The notes under the pieces: model-generated
Told to the model about the DNA's origin: nothing
The model's input: only the letters and a program-made list of their open reading frames with translations
Database searches by the model: none
Translations under genes and position numbers: made by a program
Origin: an uncultured bacterium
GTDB lineage: Bacteria; Bacteroidota; Bacteroidia; Bacteroidales; CAIWKO01
Assembly (NCBI GenBank): GCA_903916135.1
Contig: CAIWVT010000106.1
Location: 1-21,269 of the forward strand
Direction: 5' to 3'
Length of the DNA stretch: 21,269 bases
Shown here: piece after piece, positions 8,419 to 17,106 of the stretch
Layout of the letters: every line of letters begins with the position of its first letter
Numbering within the stretch: position 1 is the stretch's first letter

Positions 8419-9918
8419 TTACAACGATTTCAACACATCAACAAGCAAATCCCAACAATTCTGCACGGTGTGTATTTCAATCTTTTCGCCGGGTGCATGT
8501 ACTCCCAACATGCTTGGTCCGAAAGAAATCATATCAATACCGGGATATTTTTCGCCAATCAAGCCACATTCCAAACCTGCATGTATGGCTTTGATGATAG
8601 GCTTTTTGCCATACAACTTTTCGTAAGACTTGACAGAAATCGCCAATATCTTTGAATCCAAATCGGGTTTCCAACCGGGGTAGCCTGAAGCATGTGACAC
8701 CTCAACCCCTTTGTGGGCAAAAGCACAATCCACCATATCCACCATATCTTGTTTCGCTGATTCGATGGCGCTGCGTTGGCTTGTAGCAACTTTGATTTCA
8801 TTGTCTTGCAATTCGGGGATTTCTTTGTCGTCTTCAGCATCTTTAGCATCGCCACGCATTTTAATGGAAGCCAAATTGGTGGACGTTTGCACCAAACCTT
8901 CAATGTCGGGCGACATAGTGATGACGCCATGTGGGCAAGCGTAGAGTGCATTAAGCAATAATTTCTGAGTATCTAAATCCAACACATAGGAAGGTGTTTC
9001 TTCGCCTGTGCAGGTAATGGTGAGTTTAGGCTCGTTGGTTTTGTATTCTGCTTTGATGTCGGAGGCAATTTGTGCAAAATATGCAGCAAAAGCCGTCATG
9101 TTTTCGAGGGGAACCACACAAACACATTTGCCTTCACGGGCAACAGCATTGCGGAGATTACCCGCTTTGATATAGGACACACGCACACCAAATTTATTCG
9201 TCACATTCCACAATATCCGCGTCAAGAGTTTCACGGCATTGCCCCTGCCTCTGTTGATATCTTCACCGGAATGCCCGCCTTGCAGATCGCTCACGCTAAT
9301 TTTGCATGCTTCGTAATTGGTAGGGACATCTTCTTTGGTATAGAAGAAACGTGCCACAGTGTCGCCACCACCGGCACAGCCAATGGTGAACTCACCATCT
9401 TCCTCCGAGTCGAGATTAATAAGCATACGGCTGCTTACAAAATCTTCTTTCAAGGAGAAAGCGCCCTTCAAACCTGTTTCTTCATCCACCGTGAATAAAC
9501 ATTCAAGGGGTCCGTGTTCAATAGTGTTTGAAGCTAAGACCGCCATCTGTAAAGCAACACCGATACCATTATCAGCTCCTAAAGTTGTCTCATGGGCAAT
9601 GAGCCAACCATTTTCGATTACAGCTTTTATGGGGTCTTTTTCAAAGTTATGTTTGGTGTCCGAATTCTTTTCGCACACCATATCCAAATGGCTTTGAAGC
9701 ACGATGGAAGGCAAATGTTCTTTACCTGCCGTAGCCGCTTTGCGAATTAGGACATTGCCCACTTCATCCGTAAGGGTTTCCAACTTGTGTTGTTTGCCAA
9801 ATTCCTGAAGATAAGCAATAATCTTTTCTTCTTTGCCCGATGGACGCGGAATTTGCATAATTTCATAAAAATAACCCCAAACTCTTTGTGGTGCGAGGTT
9901 TTTGATTTCGTTATTCAT
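8419..9918 (-). CDS. pepD: Aminoacyl-histidine dipeptidase / cytosol non-specific dipeptidase (M20C)
   Basis: This 499-residue enzyme belongs to the PepD branch of the M20 metallopeptidases, which hydrolyse Xaa-His and other dipeptides in the cytoplasm. Metal and catalytic residues are in place: SHLDM with H77 and D79, GADNGIG with the bridging D116, the catalytic pair in VDEETG (E146, E147), D170 in NLDSEEDGE, and a C-terminal His in LGVHAPGEK. Length and order fit the family with no truncation. The start 12 bases after the fprA stop makes it the last gene of the four-gene operon. It probably serves peptide and amino-acid recycling. The link to its operon partners is by co-expression only. 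Confidence 0.95.
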   Translation of the reverse strand: MNNEIKNLAPQRVWGYFYEIMQIPRPSGKEEKIIAYLQEFGKQHKLETLTDEVGNVLIRKAATAGKEHLPSIVLQSHLDMVCEKNSDTKHNFEKDPIKAVIENGWLIAHETTLGADNGIGVALQMAVLASNTIEHGPLECLFTVDEETGLKGAFSLKEDFVSSRMLINLDSEEDGEFTIGCAGGGDTVARFFYTKEDVPTNYEACKISVSDLQGGHSGEDINRGRGNAVKLLTRILWNVTNKFGVRVSYIKAGNLRNAVAREGKCVCVVPLENMTAFAAYFAQIASDIKAEYKTNEPKLTITCTGEETPSYVLDLDTQKLLLNALYACPHGVITMSPDIEGLVQTSTNLASIKMRGDAKDAEDDKEIPELQDNEIKVATSQRSAIESAKQDMVDMVDCAFAHKGVEVSHASGYPGWKPDLDSKILAISVKSYEKLYGKKPIIKAIHAGLECGLIGEKYPGIDMISFGPSMLGVHAPGEKIEIHTVQNCWDLLVDVLKSL

Positions 9919-9930
9919 GGTTTTAATAAT

Positions 9931-11151
9931 TTAAGGTTTAGCAACACAATTCAACTCCAGCATCTTCGTACCAAAGTCAAATCCATAGTGATAGCATCTA
10001 TTCAAGTCTTCCGCTGAAGGGGTGAATTTGATGAAGATGCTTTCAGGAAACAAGTTTAGTTTCAGATTGGAGAGGTTACATTCAATAATCTTTTGCACTT
10101 CTCCACCCCAACCATAAGAACCAAAACATCCGGCAAGTTTACCACGGTCGCTCAAGGGCGACAAAAGGGAAAACATCATGTAGATTGGCAGAAAAGTATT
10201 TTGATTTATTGTTGGACTGCCAATAATATAGGCAGTAGCTTTAATCATCTTAAATTCTATCGTTTCGATTGACATATCCTCCAAATCGCACAATTCAACT
10301 TCGATGGTTTTATGCTCTTTCAATCCATTAGCAATTGCTTCAGCCATCATCTTGGTGTTGCCATAAGCAGAAACATACGCAATCATAACATGTTCGTTTT
10401 TATGTTTCGCTAATGCCTCACGTGCATATTTTTCCGTTAGGTCAACGTATCTTTTCCAATCATGAGTCAGTATAGGTCCGTGTCCGGTACAAATGGCTTG
10501 AATGTCAAGAGGTCTGATTTTCTCGATAGCTTTTAACACAAACTTGCTAAAGACTTCCATAATCACTATAAAATAATATTGGAAAGCATCATCATAATAG
10601 TCCACTTTATCATCAAGCATCTCAGGATGGCAATAATGAGCACTAAAGGAATCGCAGGAAAACAACAGCTTGTCTTCTTCCAAATAGGAATACATGGTAT
10701 CGGGCCAATGGAGATTTGGCGCACCAATGAAACGGATGGTTTTGTTTCCAAGGTCGAGTGTGTCACCATCTTTCACAATGATATGTGGGAAATCCATATT
10801 CATCAAGTCTTTTAAATAGCGTACTACATTCCCGGAACCTACCACGGTTGCATTGGGAGCAAGTTTGAGCAAATTCTTTAAATTGCCCGAATGATCCGGT
10901 TCTGAATGATTGATGATGATGTAATCAATTTCTTCGGGTTTAGTCACTGCCAACAGCTTTGCCAAATAAACATCCCAGAACTTATCTTTGGTAGTATCAA
11001 CTATGGTTTTCTTCTGTGCATTGATAAAATAGGAATTGTATGTAGTGCCACCGTGAGTTATCATCACAATGTCGAAGGTTTCAAGGTCTGGATCCAAAAC
11101 ACCTATCCATTTCACATCCTCAGTAATCTCTAATATTTTTTTGTCTTCCAT
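9931..11151 (-). CDS. fprA: A-type flavoprotein (flavodiiron protein, FprA/ROO family)
   Basis: The protein has 406 residues, with an N-terminal metallo-beta-lactamase-like diiron domain and a C-terminal flavodoxin domain. All expected diiron ligands can be read: H82-x-E84-x-D86-H87 in NHSEPDHSG, H148 in APNLHWP, D167 in SCDSFS, and H225 in CTGHGP. The flavodoxin half (about 250-400) contains the FMN phosphate loop AYGNTKMM and the GSYGWGGE region. No rubredoxin or reductase extension is fused. Family members reduce O2 to water and/or NO to N2O in the cytoplasm of anaerobes and microaerophiles, taking electrons from rubredoxin or a flavoreductase. The preference here cannot be read from sequence. 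It lies 15 bases after the topoisomerase gene and 12 before pepD. Its presence hints at an anaerobic or microaerobic life. Confidence 0.95.
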   Translation of the reverse strand: MEDKKILEITEDVKWIGVLDPDLETFDIVMITHGGTTYNSYFINAQKKTIVDTTKDKFWDVYLAKLLAVTKPEEIDYIIINHSEPDHSGNLKNLLKLAPNATVVGSGNVVRYLKDLMNMDFPHIIVKDGDTLDLGNKTIRFIGAPNLHWPDTMYSYLEEDKLLFSCDSFSAHYCHPEMLDDKVDYYDDAFQYYFIVIMEVFSKFVLKAIEKIRPLDIQAICTGHGPILTHDWKRYVDLTEKYAREALAKHKNEHVMIAYVSAYGNTKMMAEAIANGLKEHKTIEVELCDLEDMSIETIEFKMIKATAYIIGSPTINQNTFLPIYMMFSLLSPLSDRGKLAGCFGSYGWGGEVQKIIECNLSNLKLNLFPESIFIKFTPSAEDLNRCYHYGFDFGTKMLELNCVAKP

Positions 11152-11166
11152 AATGTTTAATTCTTT

Positions 11167-13965
11167 TTAAAATTCAAATTGGATTTGAAAACTTCCTGAT
11201 GAATCTTTGTTGTCTTTATTATCTTTTTTCGGTTTCGGTTCTTTTTTCGGTTTCTTTGACGGAGCATCTTCCTCTGTTGGGGTATCTTCTGTGATTATTT
11301 CATTGAAATCGCTAACATCATCAATGACTTCCTCAACCGTGAAGTTGGTCATGCGTATCTCATTTGAAATCGAAGGTGTTTCTTCAGCTTCTTCCTCAAT
11401 TTGTTCGATGTCGTCAAGCATTTCAGGTTCTTCTTCTTCCACAACTTCAGGGATAATGCGATGCATGGAAACAATAGGGTTGGTTGATAAACGCTTTCCC
11501 TTGGCTTTGTAGCTCTTCACACCGATGAATTCCACCAAATCTATCAGCTCGGAAGGTTTGCTGCGCGAATGTTTTGCATCAAAAATCAACTCAACGGAAG
11601 GATTCTTTTCCTGCATAAATTCAATTAGGTGAGAATTGGCACTTTCGCTGATGAAGCACGACTTCTTGTCGGTATATTCCACCGTGAAACGTTTGGCAAA
11701 GCTAAAACCCACTTCCCCATCGTGATAAATCACCGTATAAACTTTCTCGGGATTATATTTCTCGATGATGAAAAGATCTTCATCAAAATGGATGGAGAAA
11801 TCGGGATTATAGATTTTGAAGTTGCCCGACTTCATAAAGGTGATGATTTTATCTTCCGCTTCGAAAGCGCCGAGCCATTTGCCTCGTTGTTCTGCATTCA
11901 GACGGTTCACGCTGTCGTCGAACCAAATATCGCGTGCGCCCAAGGTGGAAACGCCTTCATCTTTCAACGAAATCTTTCTGACGATATGCTTGGTGAGGAT
12001 ATTACCGATGGAACTGCGTCCCTTGATGGCAATAGTGCTGAAATCATAATTGAAGGTCAACACCTTCAAACGGGGACGGGGACGCAGGTTCACCGTGATG
12101 ATTTCGGCTTCTCCGTTGGGATTCACGGTAAAATACAAGACTTTGGTATGCACAGTGCCTTTCGTCAGGGAGTATTCCTTGTCGCGCGTTACGCCTGTTA
12201 CCGCAAAGCGCTTTATCATGGCAGGACCTGTCTTGCCATCCTGATAAATCATATTGTAAATGGTGCGTTCGTCGTTCTTCTTGAATACATTGATGTAGAT
12301 GATATCCTTTCCGACAAACACCTTATCCGACACTTTCGAAACTTGGAAAGTTCCGTCAGACTTAAAAGCAATGAAATCATCAATATCGGAACAATCGCAG
12401 ACGAATTCATCTTTTTTGATGCCCGTACCCACAAAGCCTTCGATGCGGTTGACATAGAGTTTTTGGTTGGCAGCAGCCACCATCGTAGCTTGTATGATGT
12501 CGAAGTTGCGGATTTCAGTCTTGCGTTCTCTGCCCGGACCGTATTTCTTTTTGATGCGTTCGTAATAGGCTACGGCATAATCAACCAAATGGTCTAAATC
12601 ATAATCAACCTGCACTATATCGTCGCGCAAGGAACTGATGATGTCTTCCGCTTTATCGGAATTGTATTTCGAAATACGGTCAATGGGGATTTTGCGCAAG
12701 CGATGAATATCTTCTATGGTTACTTCGCGTATGAATTCCTTGATATAGGGTTTCAAACCATTGTCAATGGTTTCGTCAATCTCTTGGTCGGTTCTCGATT
12801 TGCGGATAAGCTGATAGACTTCTTTCTCAATAAAAATACGTTCGAGGGATAAGAAATGGAGACGCTCCAAACATTCTGCTTTCTCGATTTCTAACTCTAA
12901 TTGGAGCAAATCGAGGGTGTTCTGCACAGATATTTCGAGGATTTCGCGCACATTGGTGAAGCGCGGCGTGTGCTTATCAATCACACAACAATTGGGAGAG
13001 ATGCTCATTTCGCAATCCGTGAAGGCGTATAAAGCATCAATGGTAGTATCGGGAGAAACACCGGGGGTTAGATGTATGAGGATTTCAACGTTTGCTGCGG
13101 TGTTGTCATCTATTTTGCGTATTTTGATTTTGCCTTTTTCGTTGGCTAATACGATGGAATCAATGAGGGTGCCCGTATTGGTTTCGAAGGGAATTTCGGT
13201 AATGACAAGTGTCTTTTTGTCCAATTGGTTGATGCGTGCTCGGACGCGTACCCTGCTGCCTGTGGCTCCATCGTTGTATTTGGAGAAATCAGCCATACCC
13301 GCTGTAGGGAAATCGGGGAAGAACTCATAGTCTTCGCCTTTCAGATGGTTGATGGAGGCATCAATCAGCTCAATAAAGTTGTGGGGAAGTATTTTGGATG
13401 CCAAACCCACACCGATGCCTTCAACGCCGTGAGCCAACAAGAGGGGGAATTTGACGGGCAGGGTAACAGGCTCTCTGTTGCGTCCATCGTAGGAGCTTTT
13501 CCACACGGTGGTCTTGGGATTAAACACAATCTCGAGGGCAAACTTCGACAAACGCGCTTCAATATAACGTGGCGCCGCTGCTCTATCTCCCGTAAGGATA
13601 TTGCCCCAATTCCCCTGAGTTTCGATGAGCAAATCTTTTTGACCTAAGAGCACCAACGCCTCACTGATGGACATATCGCCATGCGGGTGATATTTCATGG
13701 TGTTGCCGATGATGTTGGCAGCTTTGTTGAAACGACCGTCGTCAATTTCTTTGAGGGCATGCAAGATGCGGCGGTGAACGGGTTTCAAACCATCGCGCAC
13801 ATCGGGCACAGCACGTTCGAGGTTGACATAAGAAGCATAGTCGAGGAACCAATTTTTATACATTCCCGACAAATGGATGGTCTTAGGAAGTTCTTCCTGC
13901 GAATCGCTTGACATGGCAGGGTTGTCTTCTGCTTCCGCTTCGTTTAGTATGTTCGGTTCATCCAT
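11167..13965 (-). CDS. parC: DNA topoisomerase IV subunit A (ParC/GyrA family)
   Basis: This is a type IIA topoisomerase A subunit of 932 residues, which breaks and rejoins DNA with subunit B to decatenate chromosomes. The core begins at about residue 34 (MYKNWFLDYASYVNLERAVPDVRDGL). The catalytic Tyr is Y134 in AAPRYIEARLS, preceded by R133. The HPHGD motif is at 93-97. The following helix reads MSISEALV, so the positions equal to E. coli GyrA Ser83 and Asp87 are M98 and E102. The C-terminal propeller is divergent and is followed by a long acidic stretch (about 855-880), a Lys-rich segment and the end FQIQFEF. I could not see a canonical GyrA box, which together with length favours the ParC assignment over GyrA. 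The subunit B gene is not in this window. It sits 12 bases after the BatA-domain gene in the operon. Confidence 0.93.
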   Translation of the reverse strand: MDEPNILNEAEAEDNPAMSSDSQEELPKTIHLSGMYKNWFLDYASYVNLERAVPDVRDGLKPVHRRILHALKEIDDGRFNKAANIIGNTMKYHPHGDMSISEALVLLGQKDLLIETQGNWGNILTGDRAAAPRYIEARLSKFALEIVFNPKTTVWKSSYDGRNREPVTLPVKFPLLLAHGVEGIGVGLASKILPHNFIELIDASINHLKGEDYEFFPDFPTAGMADFSKYNDGATGSRVRVRARINQLDKKTLVITEIPFETNTGTLIDSIVLANEKGKIKIRKIDDNTAANVEILIHLTPGVSPDTTIDALYAFTDCEMSISPNCCVIDKHTPRFTNVREILEISVQNTLDLLQLELEIEKAECLERLHFLSLERIFIEKEVYQLIRKSRTDQEIDETIDNGLKPYIKEFIREVTIEDIHRLRKIPIDRISKYNSDKAEDIISSLRDDIVQVDYDLDHLVDYAVAYYERIKKKYGPGRERKTEIRNFDIIQATMVAAANQKLYVNRIEGFVGTGIKKDEFVCDCSDIDDFIAFKSDGTFQVSKVSDKVFVGKDIIYINVFKKNDERTIYNMIYQDGKTGPAMIKRFAVTGVTRDKEYSLTKGTVHTKVLYFTVNPNGEAEIITVNLRPRPRLKVLTFNYDFSTIAIKGRSSIGNILTKHIVRKISLKDEGVSTLGARDIWFDDSVNRLNAEQRGKWLGAFEAEDKIITFMKSGNFKIYNPDFSIHFDEDLFIIEKYNPEKVYTVIYHDGEVGFSFAKRFTVEYTDKKSCFISESANSHLIEFMQEKNPSVELIFDAKHSRSKPSELIDLVEFIGVKSYKAKGKRLSTNPIVSMHRIIPEVVEEEEPEMLDDIEQIEEEAEETPSISNEIRMTNFTVEEVIDDVSDFNEIITEDTPTEEDAPSKKPKKEPKPKKDNKDNKDSSGSFQIQFEF

Positions 13966-13977
13966 AGGTTCATCAAT

Positions 13978-16026
13978 TTATTTCCACAGGCGCAAAAGTA
14001 ATACTTCTGCAGCAAGAAATAGCAAAGCAAGTAGCACAAAAGTTTTCCACAATTTGATGCCTTGGTTCATTTCGGTGATGATTTGCGTGAGCGGTTTCGA
14101 GGTGGATTCGATTATTTGCGTGTTCTGTAATTTATTCTTATCAATAAAAGCATTGATCTCGGAGGAGGTGAAGCTCGTGATGTTGGATTCCTGACGGTTG
14201 TAGTTGAACGAGATGCACGACTGCTCTACGTTTTCGTTCATCAACAAATAATTCCCATTGTTGAGCACCTGATTGTGAAACATCAGGCTGAGGATGCCTG
14301 CCGTTTTGCGTTGTTCGGGGATGATTTCGTCGCTGCCTTTCGCTTGTTTCAGCTTATAAATGGATTCTTGAACGGTGTCGCGGGCGGTGGAGATGTTGAC
14401 CACTTCGTCGCGACCGATGGTGTAGTACAGTTTGTGTTGCGGCGAACTCAACATGGCTATCTTATACATAGTCGGGACAAAAACGGCATGTTTGGGAAAG
14501 TTGCTAAAGTCGGTCTGCAACGGAACCGCCATCAGATAAACTTTGCCGTTGCCCACCGATTGCTGATTGAGAAACATGTCGCCATTTTGCAATTTCAACA
14601 GAAACTCCTGATTGGATTTGCTGATGTGGCTGATGCTGTAGTAAGACATCACCTGCGGCAAATCAATATTTTCGGGGAAGCTTTCGAACACGTCGTTATA
14701 CACGGGGTTGAGCAAATTGATAGCAGAGATTTTCTGCGTAGCTTTTATCAAAGTGCCATAATAGTCGGAGCCTATAGCGTTCAGGAAGCTGCGGTAGGAC
14801 TCCACATTGATATGCGCCGAAGGCACCACAAACAAACTGCCGCCTGCCGCCACAAATTTCTGCAACTCCTGAGCCAAGCCCGTGGAGATGTCGTCAATTT
14901 CGTTCAGCAGTATCAGATTGTAGGAAGCCAATTCGCTATAGTTAACGCCATTGACAGATATGTTTTTGAACACAAACGCAGAGTCGTTGCCCAAGAGCGA
15001 ATTGAGATACACACTCGGTTGGCTGCCGTTGATGCTCAGTAGGGGCAGGGACTTCAGGATGGAGTAGGAGAAATAAAAGTTGTCGTCCCAGGTGATGGGG
15101 CTGTCGGCGATTTCTAACATACATTGATGGATGCCCGATTCGGCATCGGTGTAGGTGATGGTGATGTCAGCCGTGGTGTTGGGTCCTATGTCGAAGCTGC
15201 TGACGGCTTTCTGCACATTGTTGACCATCAGTTTGAGGGGCACTTTCTCCACCGCCGCATTCGCCAAATTTTTGACGCGGGCAATCAACTTCGCCTTTTG
15301 ACCCACCAAATGCACCGGCGACTCGAACCAACAGGAATCAATGTAGAGATTGTTTTGCGTGTTGGATTTGAGGGGCACGAAATAATATTTGATGGTGGTG
15401 TCGGGCTTAAATTGGTCGCTGAGGGTGGTGTTTTTTTGGAAGTCGGAGATATAATACACGTTTTTGGCAGTGTTGCGGATGTCTTTGAAACTCTCGGCTT
15501 GGCGACGCGCCACCTCCGCGATGTTTTTGGCAAAGGGACTCACCTCCACCTCGCGTAGCATCTCGGCAAATTCGTCGCGCGAGGCAAAGCGATAGTGGCG
15601 CGGGTCGAAATTGTTGGTCACCAACTGAAAATAGTCGCTCGGTTTGTAGGCAGCGGTGATTTCGAGGGCTTTGGTTTTGGCTTCTTCTATCAAATTGCTG
15701 TTGATGCCATCGGCTTGCATGCTGAAGGAGTTGTCTATATAGATGCTCACATAGCTGACGGCTTTGGGGTTGGCGGCATGTTTGGCATAGGGCACATAAG
15801 GCTGCGCAAACACCAACACCAAGGCAATTATTGCCAAGATGCGCAGCATTAAAATGATTAAATGAAGCAGTTGCGAACGTTTGCGGGTTTCTTGCTTCAC
15901 CTCGTTGATCAAACTCACGTTGGAGAAGAATACTTTTTTGTAGCGCCTGAAGTTGAACAAATGGATGATAATAGGCACTGCCACTGCCAATAAGCCAAAC
16001 AAAAAATATGGGTGTAGAAACTGCAT
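13978..16026 (-). CDS. BatA / VWA-like membrane protein
   Basis: This 682-residue membrane protein starts with the BatA N-terminal signature: MQFLHPYFLFGLLAVAVPII, then HLFNFRRYKKV, with two membrane helices at about 6-24 and 55-76. A VWA-like domain follows, with a MIDAS-type D98-N-S-F-S102. The central 200-640 part is a large extracytoplasmic region holding a GATase-like or Ig-like fold that I cannot resolve. A single C-terminal helix (about 659-680) returns to the membrane. Family members are often described as BatA plus VWA/WFA domain proteins in Bacteroidota and are tied to aerotolerance or envelope stress by homology. The exact role is unproven. It is the first gene of the operon, with a -7-like box 22 bases upstream. 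Its codons look somewhat richer in G+C than those of the flanking genes. Confidence 0.88.
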   Translation of the reverse strand: MQFLHPYFLFGLLAVAVPIIIHLFNFRRYKKVFFSNVSLINEVKQETRKRSQLLHLIILMLRILAIIALVLVFAQPYVPYAKHAANPKAVSYVSIYIDNSFSMQADGINSNLIEEAKTKALEITAAYKPSDYFQLVTNNFDPRHYRFASRDEFAEMLREVEVSPFAKNIAEVARRQAESFKDIRNTAKNVYYISDFQKNTTLSDQFKPDTTIKYYFVPLKSNTQNNLYIDSCWFESPVHLVGQKAKLIARVKNLANAAVEKVPLKLMVNNVQKAVSSFDIGPNTTADITITYTDAESGIHQCMLEIADSPITWDDNFYFSYSILKSLPLLSINGSQPSVYLNSLLGNDSAFVFKNISVNGVNYSELASYNLILLNEIDDISTGLAQELQKFVAAGGSLFVVPSAHINVESYRSFLNAIGSDYYGTLIKATQKISAINLLNPVYNDVFESFPENIDLPQVMSYYSISHISKSNQEFLLKLQNGDMFLNQQSVGNGKVYLMAVPLQTDFSNFPKHAVFVPTMYKIAMLSSPQHKLYYTIGRDEVVNISTARDTVQESIYKLKQAKGSDEIIPEQRKTAGILSLMFHNQVLNNGNYLLMNENVEQSCISFNYNRQESNITSFTSSEINAFIDKNKLQNTQIIESTSKPLTQIITEMNQGIKLWKTFVLLALLFLAAEVLLLRLWK

Positions 16027-16047
16027 CGAACGATTTTAATTAAAACG

Positions 16048-16055
16048 CAAAATTA
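16048..16055 (-). promoter_or_regulatory. Candidate -7 box of the BatA-parC-fprA-pepD operon
   Basis: On the minus strand TAATTTTG matches TAnnTTTG exactly and lies 22 bases before the ATG at 16026, implying a very short leader. No convincing -33 TTTG is present at the usual distance. Confidence 0.4.
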
Positions 16056-16141
16056 CTAAAAAAGTTGATTCGATGGGAAAGTTTTTGTCATTTGTTGATG
16101 GGATGGTTTTATTGTTTTATTGTTGAATTGTTGTTTGATTT

Positions 16142-16201
16142 AGGCAGAGTCTAAAAGGATAGCTTCAACATAGTCGCAGCCCAAGCCGAACGAGGCATCT
16201 C
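16142..16201 (-). other. Unexplained coding-like tail after the M23 gene
   Basis: Directly downstream of the M23 stop the minus strand stays open in another frame that ends at a TAA at 16140-16142 and reads FGLGCDYVEAILLDSA at its end. In the M23 frame, after the TAG, an AGGAG plus ATG gives a 15-codon peptide MPRSAWAATMLKLSF before another TAG at 16153-16155 or nearby. The block is more G+C-rich than the AT-rich bases that follow. It may be a dispersed intergenic repeat or a remnant of another gene. I cannot decide between these. Confidence 0.3.
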
Positions 16202-16738
16202 CTATTTCCTTGGGCGGTGTTTCTTTATAAAAGCGGTAGGATCGTAAAATCCTGTGGTGTCAGACGAATATCCGCCTCCTAAGTCCATATCAACCAATCT
16301 TCTTATTTCAAAATGAAGATGGGCATAATAATGCCCGTTGCAGTTTCCGATAGTGCCTATTTGGGTGCCTCTTTTGATTAATTGCCCTTTCTTGACCTGT
16401 ATCACTTGCAAATGGGCATAAAGCGACTCCACATACACCTGCTTCAGCGTGTCGAGGCAATGAACCACACGCACCACATTGCCCCAACCGCCACCAAAGT
16501 CTTGCGCACACGACACATAACCATCGCCAATGCTGTAAACGGGATCACCCAAATCGGTGTTTCCACCGCTGTTGGAGTTCCAATCGTTGCCCAAATGGGT
16601 GTTCTGACCGAAGCCTTGTGCATCGTAATATCCTTTGGCATCGGGCTTTCCGACAGGAAAATCGAAACCATAACCACTGTAGACAGGGTTTAGTTTGAAA
16701 ACCGAATCATACACCGAAGCATAAAGGGGAAGCACCAC
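16202..16738 (-). CDS. M23 family metallopeptidase (probable lipoprotein body; normal start interrupted)
   Basis: The 178 codons from a GTG at 16738 encode a complete M23 (LytM/lysostaphin-like) zinc peptidase domain. It has H48-x3-D52 in HLGNDW, H109 in YAHL, and H140-x-H142 in HLHFE, the expected zinc and catalytic residues. Such enzymes cut peptidoglycan cross-links in the periplasm, and a full active-site set suggests real enzymatic ability. In the same frame upstream, separated by one TAG (16751-16753), lies an excellent lipoprotein signal peptide starting with ATG at 16801. The ancestral gene was therefore very likely 16202-16801, about 200 codons. As written, translation from GTG would give a cytoplasmic protein without export. 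This could be a pseudogene, a sequencing or assembly error, or a recoded gene. TAG also ends this gene, comF and the DUF3467 gene. Confidence 0.75.
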   Translation of the reverse strand: MVLPLYASVYDSVFKLNPVYSGYGFDFPVGKPDAKGYYDAQGFGQNTHLGNDWNSNSGGNTDLGDPVYSIGDGYVSCAQDFGGGWGNVVRVVHCLDTLKQVYVESLYAHLQVIQVKKGQLIKRGTQIGTIGNCNGHYYAHLHFEIRRLVDMDLGGGYSSDTTGFYDPTAFIKKHRPRK

Positions 16739-16801
16739 GCCATTTTGCCCCTAACATCCCGTGATAAAGGCGATGATGAGAAAATACGACAGCTTTTTCA
16801 T
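16739..16801 (-). pseudogene. Lipoprotein signal peptide segment cut off by TAG from the M23 body
   Basis: From ATG at 16801 the minus strand reads MKKLSYFLIIAFITGC and then TAG, after which GQNG leads straight into the M23 frame. The segment has a basic n-region, a hydrophobic core and a lipobox-like ITGC, so it is a classical signal peptidase II site. The stop follows the lipid-anchoring Cys immediately. A single C-to-T change in a CAG codon would produce exactly this. Confidence 0.75.
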
Positions 16802-16996
16802 CCTGTTCAAATATGTTATAATTCTTTTCAATACGATATAGTTCATTTCATCTTTGGATTTTGGAGTCGTCTTCGGCTCACTGCTCTGATTGTTTATTAT
16901 TGTTTCTTACTACAAATATTGATAGCTATTTTATGGTAACAAACTACCCTTTGTTCCATCAAAAATATCGGTACAATAGGTATGCAATATTTTTAG

Positions 16997-17031
16997 CAAA
17001 GATAGAAAATAAATCATTTACGAATCACAAA
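16997..17031 (-). promoter_or_regulatory. Candidate promoter of the M23 gene
   Basis: On the minus strand TATCTTTG (16997-17004) is an exact TAnnTTTG -7 box, and a TTTG lies at 17028-17031, 23 bases upstream. Transcription would start near 16990, about 190 bases before the ATG at 16801. Confidence 0.5.
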
Positions 17032-17082
17032 ACAATTTCCGTTGTCTATTTTTGAGTAGAATAGTTTGATATTGAAAATAGA

Positions 17083-17106
17083 CCCATCCATTCAGCAGTG
17101 GATGGG
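17083..17106 (-). terminator. Hairpin, possible terminator of the Asp-box protein gene
   Basis: CCCATCCA (17083-17090) and TGGATGGG (17099-17106) form a perfect 8-base stem with an 8-base loop, about 55 bases past the stop at 17162. On the minus strand the tail is TCTATTTTC, a weak T-tract. On the plus strand no T-run follows. Confidence 0.5.

Noticed and set aside
11629..12597. Long plus-strand open frame of 322 codons
   Set aside because: It is antisense to the conserved parC coding region and shows no family features, so it is a shadow.
14275..15042. Plus-strand frame of 255 codons antisense to the BatA-domain gene
   Set aside because: The minus-strand protein has clear BatA and VWA features over the same bases. 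The antisense frame is rich in His, Phe and Val with no domain.
16745..16939. Plus-strand 64-codon frame
   Set aside because: It is antisense to the M23 signal peptide and promoter region, with no domain and poor composition.
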